Source of the DNA: Sphaerisporangium rhizosphaerae | GTDB taxonomy: Bacteria > Actinomycetota > Actinomycetes > Streptosporangiales > Streptosporangiaceae | Assembly (NCBI RefSeq): GCF_042665155.1 | Contig: NZ_JBHTCG010000013.1 | Coordinates: forward strand, 166,033 to 230,032 | DNA length: 64,000 nt | Direction of reading: 5' to 3' | Part shown: in pieces, positions 53,584 through 61,256 of the stretch | How positions within the stretch are numbered: position 1 is the first letter of the stretch | Layout: every line of letters starts with the position of its first letter | Made by a program: the position numbers and the translations under genes | Notes under the pieces: model-generated | Databases searched by the model: none | Told to the model about the DNA's origin: nothing | The model's input: only the letters and a program-made list of their open reading frames with translations

Positions 53584-53778
53584 ATGGCGACGGTGACCCG
53601 GCCACACGAGTCCAGCGACAACACGATCCCGTGTCCCTCTTGCCGGGGACGTGGGACCAAGCTGCGCAGCTCCCGTCGTGCCCTCCTGCTCGGCGAGAGC
53701 GGCGATGACGAGAGGTACGGAGAACAGGGATGTCTGGACTGCCTCGCAAGCGGCCGGGTCGAAAGGAACGCGAGATGA
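53584..53778 (+). CDS. Small zinc-finger protein of the AICE core
   Basis: 64-aa protein with CPSCRGRG and CLDCLASG, two CxxCxGxG-like knuckles resembling half of a DnaJ zinc finger. GAGGAG abuts ATG 53584, so a start a few codons later is possible. Stop overlaps the next start (ATGA). Such tiny proteins are frequent in AICEs; role unknown. Confidence 0.65.
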   Translation: MATVTRPHESSDNTIPCPSCRGRGTKLRSSRRALLLGESGDDERYGEQGCLDCLASGRVERNAR

Positions 53779-54071
53779 ATCCCGTGATGCGCGCCGCTGC
53801 GGAACGGCTGCTCCAGGAGCAGCAACAGCAAGAGCACGAGGCCAGGCTGCTGGAGCAGTTGCGCAATGCGCTGCTGGCACTGAACGTGCGGGCCGAGCTG
53901 CGGGACAACGGCACTGCGCTGATGATCCCGCGTCCCCGGGTGGGGTTGCCGGTGTGGGTGTTCGTCGGGTTCGGCGGCGCCTACTTCTCCTGGCAGTCGG
54001 CCGAGAAGCGTCACCCGGTCGCCGACATGGAGGGCGCCGCCAACGTGCTGGCCGAGTACGCCGGCCGCTAG
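53775..54071 (+). CDS. Small AICE protein of unknown function
   Basis: 98-aa protein: a Gln/Glu-rich helical N-terminus (likely short coiled coil, residues 5-30), then VRAELRDNGTALMI, PVWVFVGFGGAYFSW and a helical end. Its start overlaps the zinc-finger protein stop. Not recognised beyond its AICE setting. Confidence 0.68.
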   Translation: MNPVMRAAAERLLQEQQQQEHEARLLEQLRNALLALNVRAELRDNGTALMIPRPRVGLPVWVFVGFGGAYFSWQSAEKRHPVADMEGAANVLAEYAGR

Positions 54072-54280
54072 AAGACCGGCGCGGCGGGGCTGGGTCCCCG
54101 GGGCAAGGATGGGCTTGCTCGCGGGAGCGTCACCCCTGTCTCGTCGCGCCTTCCAGCTCCCGGCAGGCACAGAGCACGACGCACCGGCTCACCCCCCACC
54201 TTGCGTCCTTCCCCCGCGCTGCGCCTGCCGGGAGTCTGCGTTTCCGCCGCCTGTCCCAAGCTCGTGACAGGGACGGAAAG

Positions 54281-54301
54281 CCAAGTTAGGCTCTAACTTG
54301 G
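54281..54301. promoter_or_regulatory. KorSA-type operator 1 (upstream of gntR)
   Basis: CCAAGTTAG-gct-CTAACTTGG, perfect 9-bp arms, 33 bp before the GntR start. It shares the ACTTG/CAAGT half-site with two sites upstream of the Pra-like gene, so the repressor probably controls itself and that operon. Confidence 0.75.
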
Positions 54302-54333
54302 TAAAACAACCTGTCGGGTGATGGACGGTCGTA

Positions 54334-55065
54334 ATGTCGCTAGAGTCCGTGCCGCCGAAGTACGCACAACTTGTGCAAGCCCTGCAACGACGCATCGAGT
54401 CCGGGGACTACCCGCCCGGCTCCATGCTGCCCAGCGAGAACCAGCTCATCAACGAGTTCGGTGTCTCCCGTCCCACCGTGGTCGCCGCGCTGCGGGTCCT
54501 GCGGGAGCAAGGGTGGGTGGAATCCCAGCAGGGCAAGGGGCGCTTCGTGCGCGGTCGTCCCGCCGTCACCGGAGCCGAGCAGCCCCGTCCCGGGCAGGCG
54601 TATCTAACCGCCCCGGAAGCCGCCTCGCCCGGTGAGGTGGTGCAAGCCGGAGCCGTGACCGTGCCCAACCGCATCGCCGCCCTGCTCGACCTTCCCTCCA
54701 AGAACAAGGCCTTCCTGCGTCGCCGTCTGATCGGGAAGGACGGTGAGCCGACCGAGGTCGTGTCCGTGTGGGTGCCGCTGGATCTGGCGGAGGGCACCGC
54801 GCTGACGCAGAGTGAACCGCTGGACCAAGGGCTTCGTGAGCATCTGCATTCCCGCAAGGGGGTGCGGTTCGACCATGTGGTGGAGCAGATCGTCGCCCGG
54901 ATGCCGGCGGCCGAGGAGGCCAAGCAGCTCGGCATGCCGAAGGGGGCGCCGCTGCTGGTGGTGTACGGGGCGGTACGGGACGCTGCAGGGAAGGCGCTGG
55001 CCGCGGTCGAGGTGCTGCTTCCCGCGGATCGGCATGAGTTGCAGGACGTGTATCCGATCGGTTAG
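54334..55065 (+). CDS. GntR-family repressor (KorSA-like) with UTRA domain
   Basis: 243-aa regulator. GntR winged helix at 5-75 (GSMLPSENQLINEFGVSRPT, VVAALRVLREQGWVESQQGKGRFV), UTRA ligand domain at about 95-240. In pSAM2 the GntR protein KorSA represses pra and thereby keeps the element integrated; the position, three matching palindromes and downstream Pra-like gene all fit that job here. The physical start may be ATG 54334; the upstream operator is 33 bp away. Confidence 0.85.
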   Translation: MSLESVPPKYAQLVQALQRRIESGDYPPGSMLPSENQLINEFGVSRPTVVAALRVLREQGWVESQQGKGRFVRGRPAVTGAEQPRPGQAYLTAPEAASPGEVVQAGAVTVPNRIAALLDLPSKNKAFLRRRLIGKDGEPTEVVSVWVPLDLAEGTALTQSEPLDQGLREHLHSRKGVRFDHVVEQIVARMPAAEEAKQLGMPKGAPLLVVYGAVRDAAGKALAAVEVLLPADRHELQDVYPIG

Positions 55066-55080
55066 CCGAGTGTCACCACG

Positions 55081-55118
55081 CGAGCCCGCTTAGGTACTTG
55101 ACCTACCAAGTGGGCTCG
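55081..55118. terminator. Hairpin after gntR containing KorSA-type operator 2
   Basis: CGAGCCCGCTT pairs with AAGTGGGCTCG around a centre that itself contains ACTTG-acctac-CAAGT (55096-55111). It could stop gntR transcription and also be bound by the repressor. Confidence 0.6.
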
Positions 55119-55130
55119 CTTATTCTCGAA

Positions 55131-55150
55131 GCACTTGATAGGTCGAGTGC
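55131..55150. promoter_or_regulatory. KorSA-type operator 3 (upstream of pra-like gene)
   Basis: GCACTTG-ataggt-CGAGTGC, imperfect arms matching the ACTTG/CAAGT half-site, 28 bp before ATG 55178; likely overlaps the promoter of the Pra-like operon. Confidence 0.6.
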
Positions 55151-55177
55151 CTGTCAGTCAACAGAAGGAGTTGCCTT

Positions 55178-55642
55178 ATGGCTCTGCAAGGTCCCATCCC
55201 CGTCACCTTCGACATGGTCTTCCCGCACGGCTGCTACGTCGTCGGGGAGGTCGAGGCGGTCAAGGACTTCGACGCCTCCACCGGCGGCCGGTTCGTCCAG
55301 TCCCGCGACAAGAACAGCGGAGAGCTGATCTGGCAGGTCGCCGTCATGGACGCCGACCCCACCGTCAAGCCCGCACAGAAGACCGTCGCGGTCAAGATCC
55401 TGGCCCCGGTCCAGCCCGTCCCGCCAGCGCCCATGCCGGGGCTGCCGTTCACCCCGGTCGAGTTCGACCACATCACCGTCACCCCCTACGTCAACGGCAA
55501 CGGCCGCCTGGCCTACTCGATCAAGGCCCGTGAAATGCGCGCGCCCCACACCGGCCCCGCCCTCCCGGCCACCCCGCCGCCCACCTCCACCAGTTCCACC
55601 TCCACCAAGCACGCCAACGCCTCCGGAAAGGACGCCGCCTGA
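55178..55642 (+). CDS. pra: Pra-like activator of replication, integration and excision
   Basis: 154-aa protein starting MALQGPIPVTFDMVFPHGCYV, the typical opening of actinomycete proteins annotated as plasmid replication, integration and excision activator (Pra of pSAM2). The ordered part covers about 115 residues; the tail is Pro/Thr/Ser-rich and disordered. A single Cys and no HTH are visible, so the mode of action is unclear. AGAAGGAG precedes ATG 55178. Heads the transfer/replication operon behind two repressor sites; stop overlaps the next start. Confidence 0.8.
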   Translation: MALQGPIPVTFDMVFPHGCYVVGEVEAVKDFDASTGGRFVQSRDKNSGELIWQVAVMDADPTVKPAQKTVAVKILAPVQPVPPAPMPGLPFTPVEFDHITVTPYVNGNGRLAYSIKAREMRAPHTGPALPATPPPTSTSSTSTKHANASGKDAA

Positions 55643-55914
55643 TGGCACGCCGCAGGACTGCCCGCATCAGCACGATCATGCTCAACACCGGCAGCGGTGC
55701 CCGAGCGATCAACCACCCCTACCCGGCCCGCACTCCGGTTCTGTCCCTGGACTTCGGCGCCCTGTCGGTCCTGGTCACCACCTCCACCGGGGACGAGGTC
55801 ACCGCTTCGGACCTGGAGTTCGCCCGCCAGCTCGCCCACCAGGCCCACCAGTTCGCCACCTCCGTGGAGCGCTGCTACCACGGCCTGCCCAACGGACGCG
55901 GGGTGGCAGCGTGA
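55642..55914 (+). CDS. Small AICE protein, paralogue of its downstream neighbour
   Basis: 90-aa protein: a basic N-terminus, strands (VLSLDFGALSVLVTT) and a closing helix (ASDLEFARQLAHQAHQFATSVERCYHG). The strand-helix pattern repeats in the next protein (EADIGLARELAHAAARYLSECERLY), so they are related. Start overlaps the Pra-like stop by one base. Function unknown. Confidence 0.72.
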   Translation: MARRRTARISTIMLNTGSGARAINHPYPARTPVLSLDFGALSVLVTTSTGDEVTASDLEFARQLAHQAHQFATSVERCYHGLPNGRGVAA

Positions 55915-56228
55915 GCGACAACCAGCGTGAGCCGTACACCCACCTACGGGCGTCCATCGACGACGGGACCACCCGCCTGGACCTGTCGTTCTACACCCCC
56001 GAGCTGGCCGTCACGGTCTTCTGCGTCGACCAGCAGCGGGCTTGCCTGGACATCTCCAGCCGCGAGGGCCAGGTGAGCATCTCCAGCACCGGCGGCGGCT
56101 CGGTCACCGAAGCCGACATCGGCCTGGCCCGTGAGCTCGCCCATGCGGCGGCGCGCTACCTGTCGGAGTGCGAGCGCCTGTACGCCAGGCGCCACATGGA
56201 CCTCGGCTTCACCCGAGCCGAGGCCTGA
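55911..56228 (+). CDS. Small AICE protein with LAHAAARYLxExERLY helix
   Basis: 105-aa protein starting at GTG 55911 (GTGA overlap with the previous stop). Beta strands LDLSFYTPELAVTVFCVD and VSISSTG precede the helix EADIGLARELAHAAARYLSE, shared with its neighbour. A pair of related small proteins between pra and traB suggests accessory roles in transfer or spread; inference. Confidence 0.72.
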   Translation: MSDNQREPYTHLRASIDDGTTRLDLSFYTPELAVTVFCVDQQRACLDISSREGQVSISSTGGGSVTEADIGLARELAHAAARYLSECERLYARRHMDLGFTRAEA

Positions 56229-56310
56229 CATGCGGCGGGGCCGCTGGAACTGCTACTTCCGGCGGCCCCTGATCTCCCTGGACACAACATCAAGAGAGGG
56301 CTCCAGCCTA

Positions 56311-57738
56311 ATGTTCAAGAAGCTTCCCGGCGATGAGACGGCGCGCTTGGTCTCCACCACGCCGGACACCGCCGTCGTCTTCCGCCCGGCCGTCGTCCAG
56401 ACCCCGGCCGTCCTGACCGTCGCCATCGCCGTCTGGCGCATGCTCACCGGTGCGCTCGGCCTGGTCTGGCGGCACCCGATCGCGCTCACCATCACCGCAG
56501 GCCTCGGCGTCATCTGGACCCGATACGGCTACCTGCACGTCCTCACGCTCGCGGGCCTGGCTATCGCGACTGGCGTCTCGTGGGCACTGGTCGACCGGCC
56601 CTCGTTCCTGCGGCTGGTCGGCTGGCCCCTGCTGGCCTGGTGGCGTTTGGTCACGGTCTACCGGCGTCACTGGCAGCCGGTGATGATCGTCTCCGGGCTG
56701 GGACGGTATCTGCGGGGGCGCGACTGCCTTCCTCGGCTGCTCGCCGTCACCTGCACGCCGTGGGCGGACCTGGTCACGGTGAAGATGCTGTCGGGGCAGG
56801 CCGTCACCGACTGGACCGACCGCACCGAGCATCTCGCCCATGGGTTCGGTGCCACCTCCTGCCGGATCACCGTCCAGCGCTCCGGCCGACTCCAACTCAC
56901 CTTCCCGCGCAGCGACCCACTCGCCATCCCGCTCCCGGCCATCCCCATACCTGAGACAGCTTCGGCTGGGCCGGTACAGGTTGGCATTCAGGAGAACGGC
57001 CATCCGTGGCTGCTCAAGCTGCACGGCACTCACGTCCTGGTCGCCGGAGCCACCGGGGCCGGCAAGGGCTCGGTGATCTGGTCGGTGATCCGTGGCCTGC
57101 TGCCCGCCGTCCGCGTCGGGCTGGTGCAGGTGTGGGCGCTGGACCCCAAGCTCATGGAGCTGTCCTACGGCCGCGCCATCTTCGGCGACCGCTACGCCGC
57201 CGACCCGGACGCTTGTGCCGATCTGCTGGATGCGGCGGTCAAGGTCATGCAGGAGAGGGCGGGCCGGTTCGCCGGCGTCCAGCGCAACCACACGCCCACC
57301 GTAGAGGACCCGTTTGTCCTGGTGGTCGTCGACGAGGTCGCCTTCCTGACCGCCTACCAGCCCGACAAGCACCTTCGCCAGCGCGTCACCGCTGCTCTCG
57401 CCACCTTGACGACCCAAGGGCGCGCGGTCGGTGTCGGCGTGTTGGCCGCGCTGCAGGACCCGCGCAAGGAGGTCATGAACATCCGCAACCTGTTCCCCGA
57501 CAAGATCGCCCTGCGGCTGGACGAGTCCGAGCAGGTGGACATGGTCCTCGGCGACGGAGCCCGGGACAGGGGAGCACTCGCCGACCTCATTTCACCCCGC
57601 CCGGAAGCCGGGGCCGGCATCGGGTACGTGCGCCTGGAGGCCAGCCCTGACCCGGTCCGGGTGCGGGCAGCGTACGTCTCTGACGCCGACATCCGGGCGA
57701 TGGCCGCCGAGTTCGCCCCGGTGGGTGAGGCCGTATGA
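56311..57738 (+). CDS. FtsK/SpoIIIE-type conjugal DNA translocase (TraB/TraSA-like)
   Basis: 475-aa protein. Two to four hydrophobic segments lie in residues 30-125; the motor domain has Walker A GATGAGKGS (246-254), Walker B VVVDE (338-342) and a late ALQDPRKEVMNIRNLFPDKIALRL segment typical of FtsK-like pumps. In actinomycete plasmids and AICEs a single such protein moves double-stranded DNA between hyphae. ATG 56311 follows GAGAGGG; upstream in-frame residues are not conserved. Its stop overlaps the next start by ATGA. Confidence 0.88.
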   Translation: MFKKLPGDETARLVSTTPDTAVVFRPAVVQTPAVLTVAIAVWRMLTGALGLVWRHPIALTITAGLGVIWTRYGYLHVLTLAGLAIATGVSWALVDRPSFLRLVGWPLLAWWRLVTVYRRHWQPVMIVSGLGRYLRGRDCLPRLLAVTCTPWADLVTVKMLSGQAVTDWTDRTEHLAHGFGATSCRITVQRSGRLQLTFPRSDPLAIPLPAIPIPETASAGPVQVGIQENGHPWLLKLHGTHVLVAGATGAGKGSVIWSVIRGLLPAVRVGLVQVWALDPKLMELSYGRAIFGDRYAADPDACADLLDAAVKVMQERAGRFAGVQRNHTPTVEDPFVLVVVDEVAFLTAYQPDKHLRQRVTAALATLTTQGRAVGVGVLAALQDPRKEVMNIRNLFPDKIALRLDESEQVDMVLGDGARDRGALADLISPRPEAGAGIGYVRLEASPDPVRVRAAYVSDADIRAMAAEFAPVGEAV

Positions 57739-57890
57739 CGCTGACTCACTTCCTCGACGGCCTGCGTTGCGAGGTGTGCCGCTGTCTCAATGTCCTGTGG
57801 CTGGACCCGGCGTGCGGGCTGGTCGCGTGCCAGGAGTGCGGACAGACCGCCGTGACGCTTCCGGCCGAGGACGGCGGTGGTGATCGATGA
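57735..57890 (+). CDS. 51-aa double-CxxC zinc-finger protein between traB and rep
   Basis: Reads MTLTHFLDGLRCEVCRCLNV, then a CGLVACQECGQ segment and a short acidic tail: CxxC plus CxxC, a compact zinc knuckle. Start overlaps the translocase stop (ATGA) and stop overlaps the Rep start (ATGA), so it is locked into the operon and very likely real. Role unknown; perhaps a Rep accessory. Confidence 0.75.
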   Translation: MTLTHFLDGLRCEVCRCLNVLWLDPACGLVACQECGQTAVTLPAEDGGGDR

Positions 57891-59503
57891 CCAATGCGAA
57901 CGACCGGTCGCTGCCTCGGGCGGTGCGGATGGCGATGCCGCTGGCGCGGGATGTCGTCGAGCAGATCGCCAAGCAGTACGGCGTGTGCATCCGTCCCGTC
58001 GCGCTCCAACGGCTGGACATCGCGACCGGCAAGTCGGAGATCATCGATGTTCCCTGCGGCGCGACGCTGGAGTCCAAGTGCCCCTCCTGCGCGAAGCGCA
58101 ACAGGCAGCTTCGGATGGCGCAGTGCCGAGAGGGATGGCACCTGGAAGCCGAGCCGATCAACACCCCGGACGAGGCGGACGACTATCAGCGCTGCCTGGT
58201 CGAAGTTCGGGCCGACGCTCAGGTGTGGCGGGATCAGGCCGAGGCCGCTGGCGAGTCCACCGAAGAGTTGGACGCCGCGATCATCGAGCTGGACGAGGAG
58301 ATCAACGATGCCGGGATGCGTGGCAACGTCCTCGGCCGGACGACGGGCAAGCGGTGCCGGTCGACCAAGCGGCGCCAGGATACCCCGGACCTGCCCAGGC
58401 GCAAGATGAGTGCCTCGACCCTCGGCCGGGTGTTCCATGCGACGGACGGCAAGATCTTCCGTCCGTCGATGTTCCTGACCCTCACCCTGCCGTCGTACGG
58501 GCGCATCGAGGACGGCGTCCCCATCGACCCGAGCACCTATGACTACGTCCGAGCGGCTCGGGATGCGCTGCACTTCTCCAAGCTGGTGGATCGGTTCGTG
58601 CAGAACCTGCGCCGGGTGGCCGGCTTCGATGTGCAGTACTTCGCCGCCGTGGAACCGCAGAAGCGGCTTGCCCCGCATCTGCACATGGCCGTCCGCGGGA
58701 CGCTGCCGCGTGCGGAGATCAAGCAGATCGCTGCGGCGACCTACCACCAGGTCTGGTGGCCTTCAGTCGATGAGGTGAAGTACGAGGGCTATCACCTGCC
58801 CGTCTGGTCCGATGGCGTCGGCTACCTCGACCCGGCCACGGGAGAAGTCCTGCCGACCTGGGATGAGGCGCTCGACATGCTCGACGCTCACGAGGGGGCG
58901 GAACCGCTGCACGTGGTGCGCTTCGGCAGGCAGGTCGATGTCCAAGGCGTGCTCGCCGGGACCAAGGATGCCGACCAGTGCATCCGGTACCTGTCCAAGT
59001 ACCTCACCAAGTCCATCGGCGACACCCTCGACCCGGACAACCAGGCTCAGCGGCTCCACGCCGAACGGCTGGCGGATGCGCTGCGGTTCGAGCCGTGCTC
59101 GCCAACCTGCCCGAACTGGCTGCGGTTCGGGGTGCAGCCCAAGAGCGCGAAGGCAGGCATGGCTCCGGGCCGGTGCCGGGGCAAGGCGCACAAACCGGAG
59201 CACCTGGGCTACGCGGGTCGGCGGGTCCTGGTGTCGCGGAAGTGGTCGAACAAGACGCTGACCGAGCACAAGCAGGACCGGCGTACCTGGGTTCTGGATG
59301 CCCTCGGCGTCGCAGACGAGCCGGTCGACCCGCACCGCTATGTCTGGCGTCCCGTCCCGCATGGCGATGCCAACGTGCCACCCCTGGCCCTACGGCTGCT
59401 GCGGTCGGTTCATGAGCGGCAGCGGTGGCGCAACCACATGAACCAGCTGCAGGCGCAAGGAGACGGACAGGATCTTTCGGCAACTGAAGGGAAAGCTGCA
59501 TGA
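57887..59503 (+). CDS. Rolling-circle replication initiator (RepSA-like)
   Basis: 538-aa Rep. CPSC at 65-68 begins a zinc-binding region; motif I FLTLTLPSYG (196-205), motif II APHLHMAVRG with metal-binding HLH (264-266), and motif III RYLSKYLTK (367-375) with the DNA-linking Tyr follow the HUH endonuclease order. It nicks the element's double-strand origin so that the excised circle replicates by rolling circle, as RepSA does in pSAM2. The origin probably lies in or next to this gene, not located. ATGA overlaps at both ends. Confidence 0.86.
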   Translation: MTNANDRSLPRAVRMAMPLARDVVEQIAKQYGVCIRPVALQRLDIATGKSEIIDVPCGATLESKCPSCAKRNRQLRMAQCREGWHLEAEPINTPDEADDYQRCLVEVRADAQVWRDQAEAAGESTEELDAAIIELDEEINDAGMRGNVLGRTTGKRCRSTKRRQDTPDLPRRKMSASTLGRVFHATDGKIFRPSMFLTLTLPSYGRIEDGVPIDPSTYDYVRAARDALHFSKLVDRFVQNLRRVAGFDVQYFAAVEPQKRLAPHLHMAVRGTLPRAEIKQIAAATYHQVWWPSVDEVKYEGYHLPVWSDGVGYLDPATGEVLPTWDEALDMLDAHEGAEPLHVVRFGRQVDVQGVLAGTKDADQCIRYLSKYLTKSIGDTLDPDNQAQRLHAERLADALRFEPCSPTCPNWLRFGVQPKSAKAGMAPGRCRGKAHKPEHLGYAGRRVLVSRKWSNKTLTEHKQDRRTWVLDALGVADEPVDPHRYVWRPVPHGDANVPPLALRLLRSVHERQRWRNHMNQLQAQGDGQDLSATEGKAA

Positions 59504-59691
59504 GCAAGCGTGACGAGCTGATGACCGTTCCCGACATCCTCACCGAGCTGGGCGGGGTCTCCCTCCGCACCTTCTACCGCTGGCGGGAGATTGGAAAGGC
59601 GCCCAAAGGCTTCAAGCTGCCCAACGGCGAGATCCGGGTCTACCGGAGCGACTTCGAGGCCTGGCTGGAGACGCTGCGGGAAGCCGCATGA
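59500..59691 (+). CDS. xis: Excisionase / AlpA-like HTH protein
   Basis: 63-aa winged-HTH of the MerR/AlpA-like excisionase group: MTVPDILTELGGVSLRTFYRWREIGKAP...FKLPNGEIRVYRSDFEAWLETL. It binds att DNA and turns the integrase towards excision. Start overlaps the Rep stop and stop overlaps the integrase start, so Xis and Int are co-translated. Confidence 0.85.
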   Translation: MSKRDELMTVPDILTELGGVSLRTFYRWREIGKAPKGFKLPNGEIRVYRSDFEAWLETLREAA

Positions 59692-61049
59692 CGACCAGCT
59701 ATGACGTCAAGTTCTGGGACATCCGCCGGAACAAGTCGAGCAAGACGGCGTCGTACGAGGTGCGCTGGAAGGTCGGCGGCAGGGAGAAGTCCAAGACTCT
59801 TCGCACCAAGGCCCTGGCCGAGAACTTCCTGTCCGACCTGCGGCAGGCGGCTCGGCGCGGAGAGGCTTTCGACGTCGAGCGCGGGCTGCCCGAGTCGCTG
59901 GTCAAGGCCAAGACCGCGCGGACCTGGCTGGAGTTCGCCCAGGCGTATGTACTGGCCAAGTGGCCGCACTCTGCGGCCAAGTCGCGCGAGGGCATCACCG
60001 ACACGATGACCGGCGTCACGCTCGCCTTGCTGCGAGACCGGCCGGGTAAGCCCGAGCTTCGGGTCTTGCGGTCGGTACTGCGGGGGCATGTCTTCCTGCC
60101 CGATGGCCGGCGGGGGAGTCTGGACCCGGAGCACGCCGTAGCGCTGCGCTGGCTCCCCAGTGCTTCGCTGCCCATGGTCGAGCTGAAAGAGGCCAAGACC
60201 GTGCGGGCCGTGCTAGAGGCCCTGTCGGTCACCCTCGACGGGACGCGGGCCGCTGACTCCACCTTCCGGCGTAAGCGGGCGGTGTTCCATCATGCGTTGG
60301 AGTACGCCGTCGAACTCGGGGATCTTTCGGCAAATCCGCTGGACCGGGTGAACTGGAAGCCCGCCAAGGTCTCGGGAGAGGTGGACCGGCGGGTCGTGGT
60401 CAACCCGGCGCAGGCTCGGGAACTCCTCGTGGCCGTCACGTATGTCGGACGGTCGCGCGGGGCGATGCTCGCCGGGATGTTCGCCTGCATGTACTTCGCC
60501 GGCCTTCGACCTGCGGAGGCGGCGGGGCTCCGGGAGAAGGACTGTCATCTTCCGGCAACTGGGTGGGGCCTACTGACCTTGGAGGAGACGCGGCCAGAGA
60601 GCGGGCGACGGTTCTCCGACTCGGGGAGCACCCATGATGTCCGCGGGCTCAAGCAGCGTCGGCGCAAGGCCATCCGGGATGTGCCGATCCCGCCGGAGCT
60701 GGTGCGCATTCTTCGCGAGCACGTTGAGCTGCACGGCACCGCGGCTGACGGCCGGCTCTTCCGGACCGCGACTGGCGGCGTCTTCTCCACGACGGCGTAC
60801 GCCAAGGTCTGGAAGGAGGCACGGACGTATGCGCTGATACCTGATCAGGTCGCGTCGCCCCTGGCCGGCAGGCCGTACGACCTGCGCCATGCGGCCGTCT
60901 CGCTCTGGCTCAACGCCGGCGTCCCAGCACCGGACGTGGCCGAACGGGCTGGGCACAGCGTGGACGTGCTGCTCCGTGTCTACGCGAAGTGCGTCGACGG
61001 GCAGCGGGAGATCGCGAACCAGCGAATAGCCGAGGCGCTGTCGGCGTGA
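59688..61049 (+). CDS. int: Tyrosine recombinase (AICE integrase)
   Basis: 453-aa integrase. Arm-type N-terminal domain (1-75), SAM-like core-binding domain, and catalytic domain with Arg274 (FAGLRPAEAAGL), Arg400 (PYDLRH), His423 (AGHS) and the nucleophile Tyr432 (LRVYAK). Actinomycete AICE integrases recombine attP with a tRNA gene, here the tRNA-Arg(UCU) 208 bp downstream. Start overlaps the xis stop. Stop is followed by a terminator-like hairpin. Confidence 0.92.
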   Translation: MTTSYDVKFWDIRRNKSSKTASYEVRWKVGGREKSKTLRTKALAENFLSDLRQAARRGEAFDVERGLPESLVKAKTARTWLEFAQAYVLAKWPHSAAKSREGITDTMTGVTLALLRDRPGKPELRVLRSVLRGHVFLPDGRRGSLDPEHAVALRWLPSASLPMVELKEAKTVRAVLEALSVTLDGTRAADSTFRRKRAVFHHALEYAVELGDLSANPLDRVNWKPAKVSGEVDRRVVVNPAQARELLVAVTYVGRSRGAMLAGMFACMYFAGLRPAEAAGLREKDCHLPATGWGLLTLEETRPESGRRFSDSGSTHDVRGLKQRRRKAIRDVPIPPELVRILREHVELHGTAADGRLFRTATGGVFSTTAYAKVWKEARTYALIPDQVASPLAGRPYDLRHAAVSLWLNAGVPAPDVAERAGHSVDVLLRVYAKCVDGQREIANQRIAEALSA

Positions 61050-61064
61050 GGACGATCTACCATC

Positions 61065-61100
61065 GGAGGGTTGCGGTCATCCCGTGGCCCTCTGTTTTTA
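61065..61100 (+). terminator. Terminator after the integrase gene
   Basis: GAGGG (61066-61070) pairs with CCCTC (61088-61092), followed by TGTTTTTA. The stem is short but the T run is rare in this DNA. Confidence 0.5.
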
Positions 61101-61151
61101 TGCCTCTGACCTGGGAAAACGTCGCTGCATCCATCCCGTGTATATCCCGTG
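61079..61151. promoter_or_regulatory. Three ATCCCGTG repeats between int and att (arm-site candidates)
   Basis: ATCCCGTG at 61079, 61133 and 61144, all in the same direction, in the short space between integrase and tRNA. This is where arm-type integrase or Xis sites lie in related elements. Confidence 0.4.
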
Positions 61152-61218
61152 AGGGGTGGCTGGGAGCTGCTTTGGGTGGCATCCGGCTGCGGGTGGGGGC
61201 GGTCGGCGATCAACGTAA

Positions 61219-61249
61219 AAGACCAGGTCAGCGGGTGGGTGACCTGGTC
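61219..61249 (-). terminator. tRNA-Arg transcription terminator
   Basis: GACCAGGTCA...TGACCTGGTC, a perfect 10-bp stem with 9-base loop; read on the minus strand it is followed by TTTT. Just 3' of the tRNA. Confidence 0.8.
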
Positions 61250-61256
61250 TGGGAGG

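Noticed and set aside
59469..60335. GGATCTTTCGGCAA occurring in rep (59470) and int (60320)
   Set aside because: Both copies are inside coding frames with different flanks and no symmetry; may be chance or shared codon choice.
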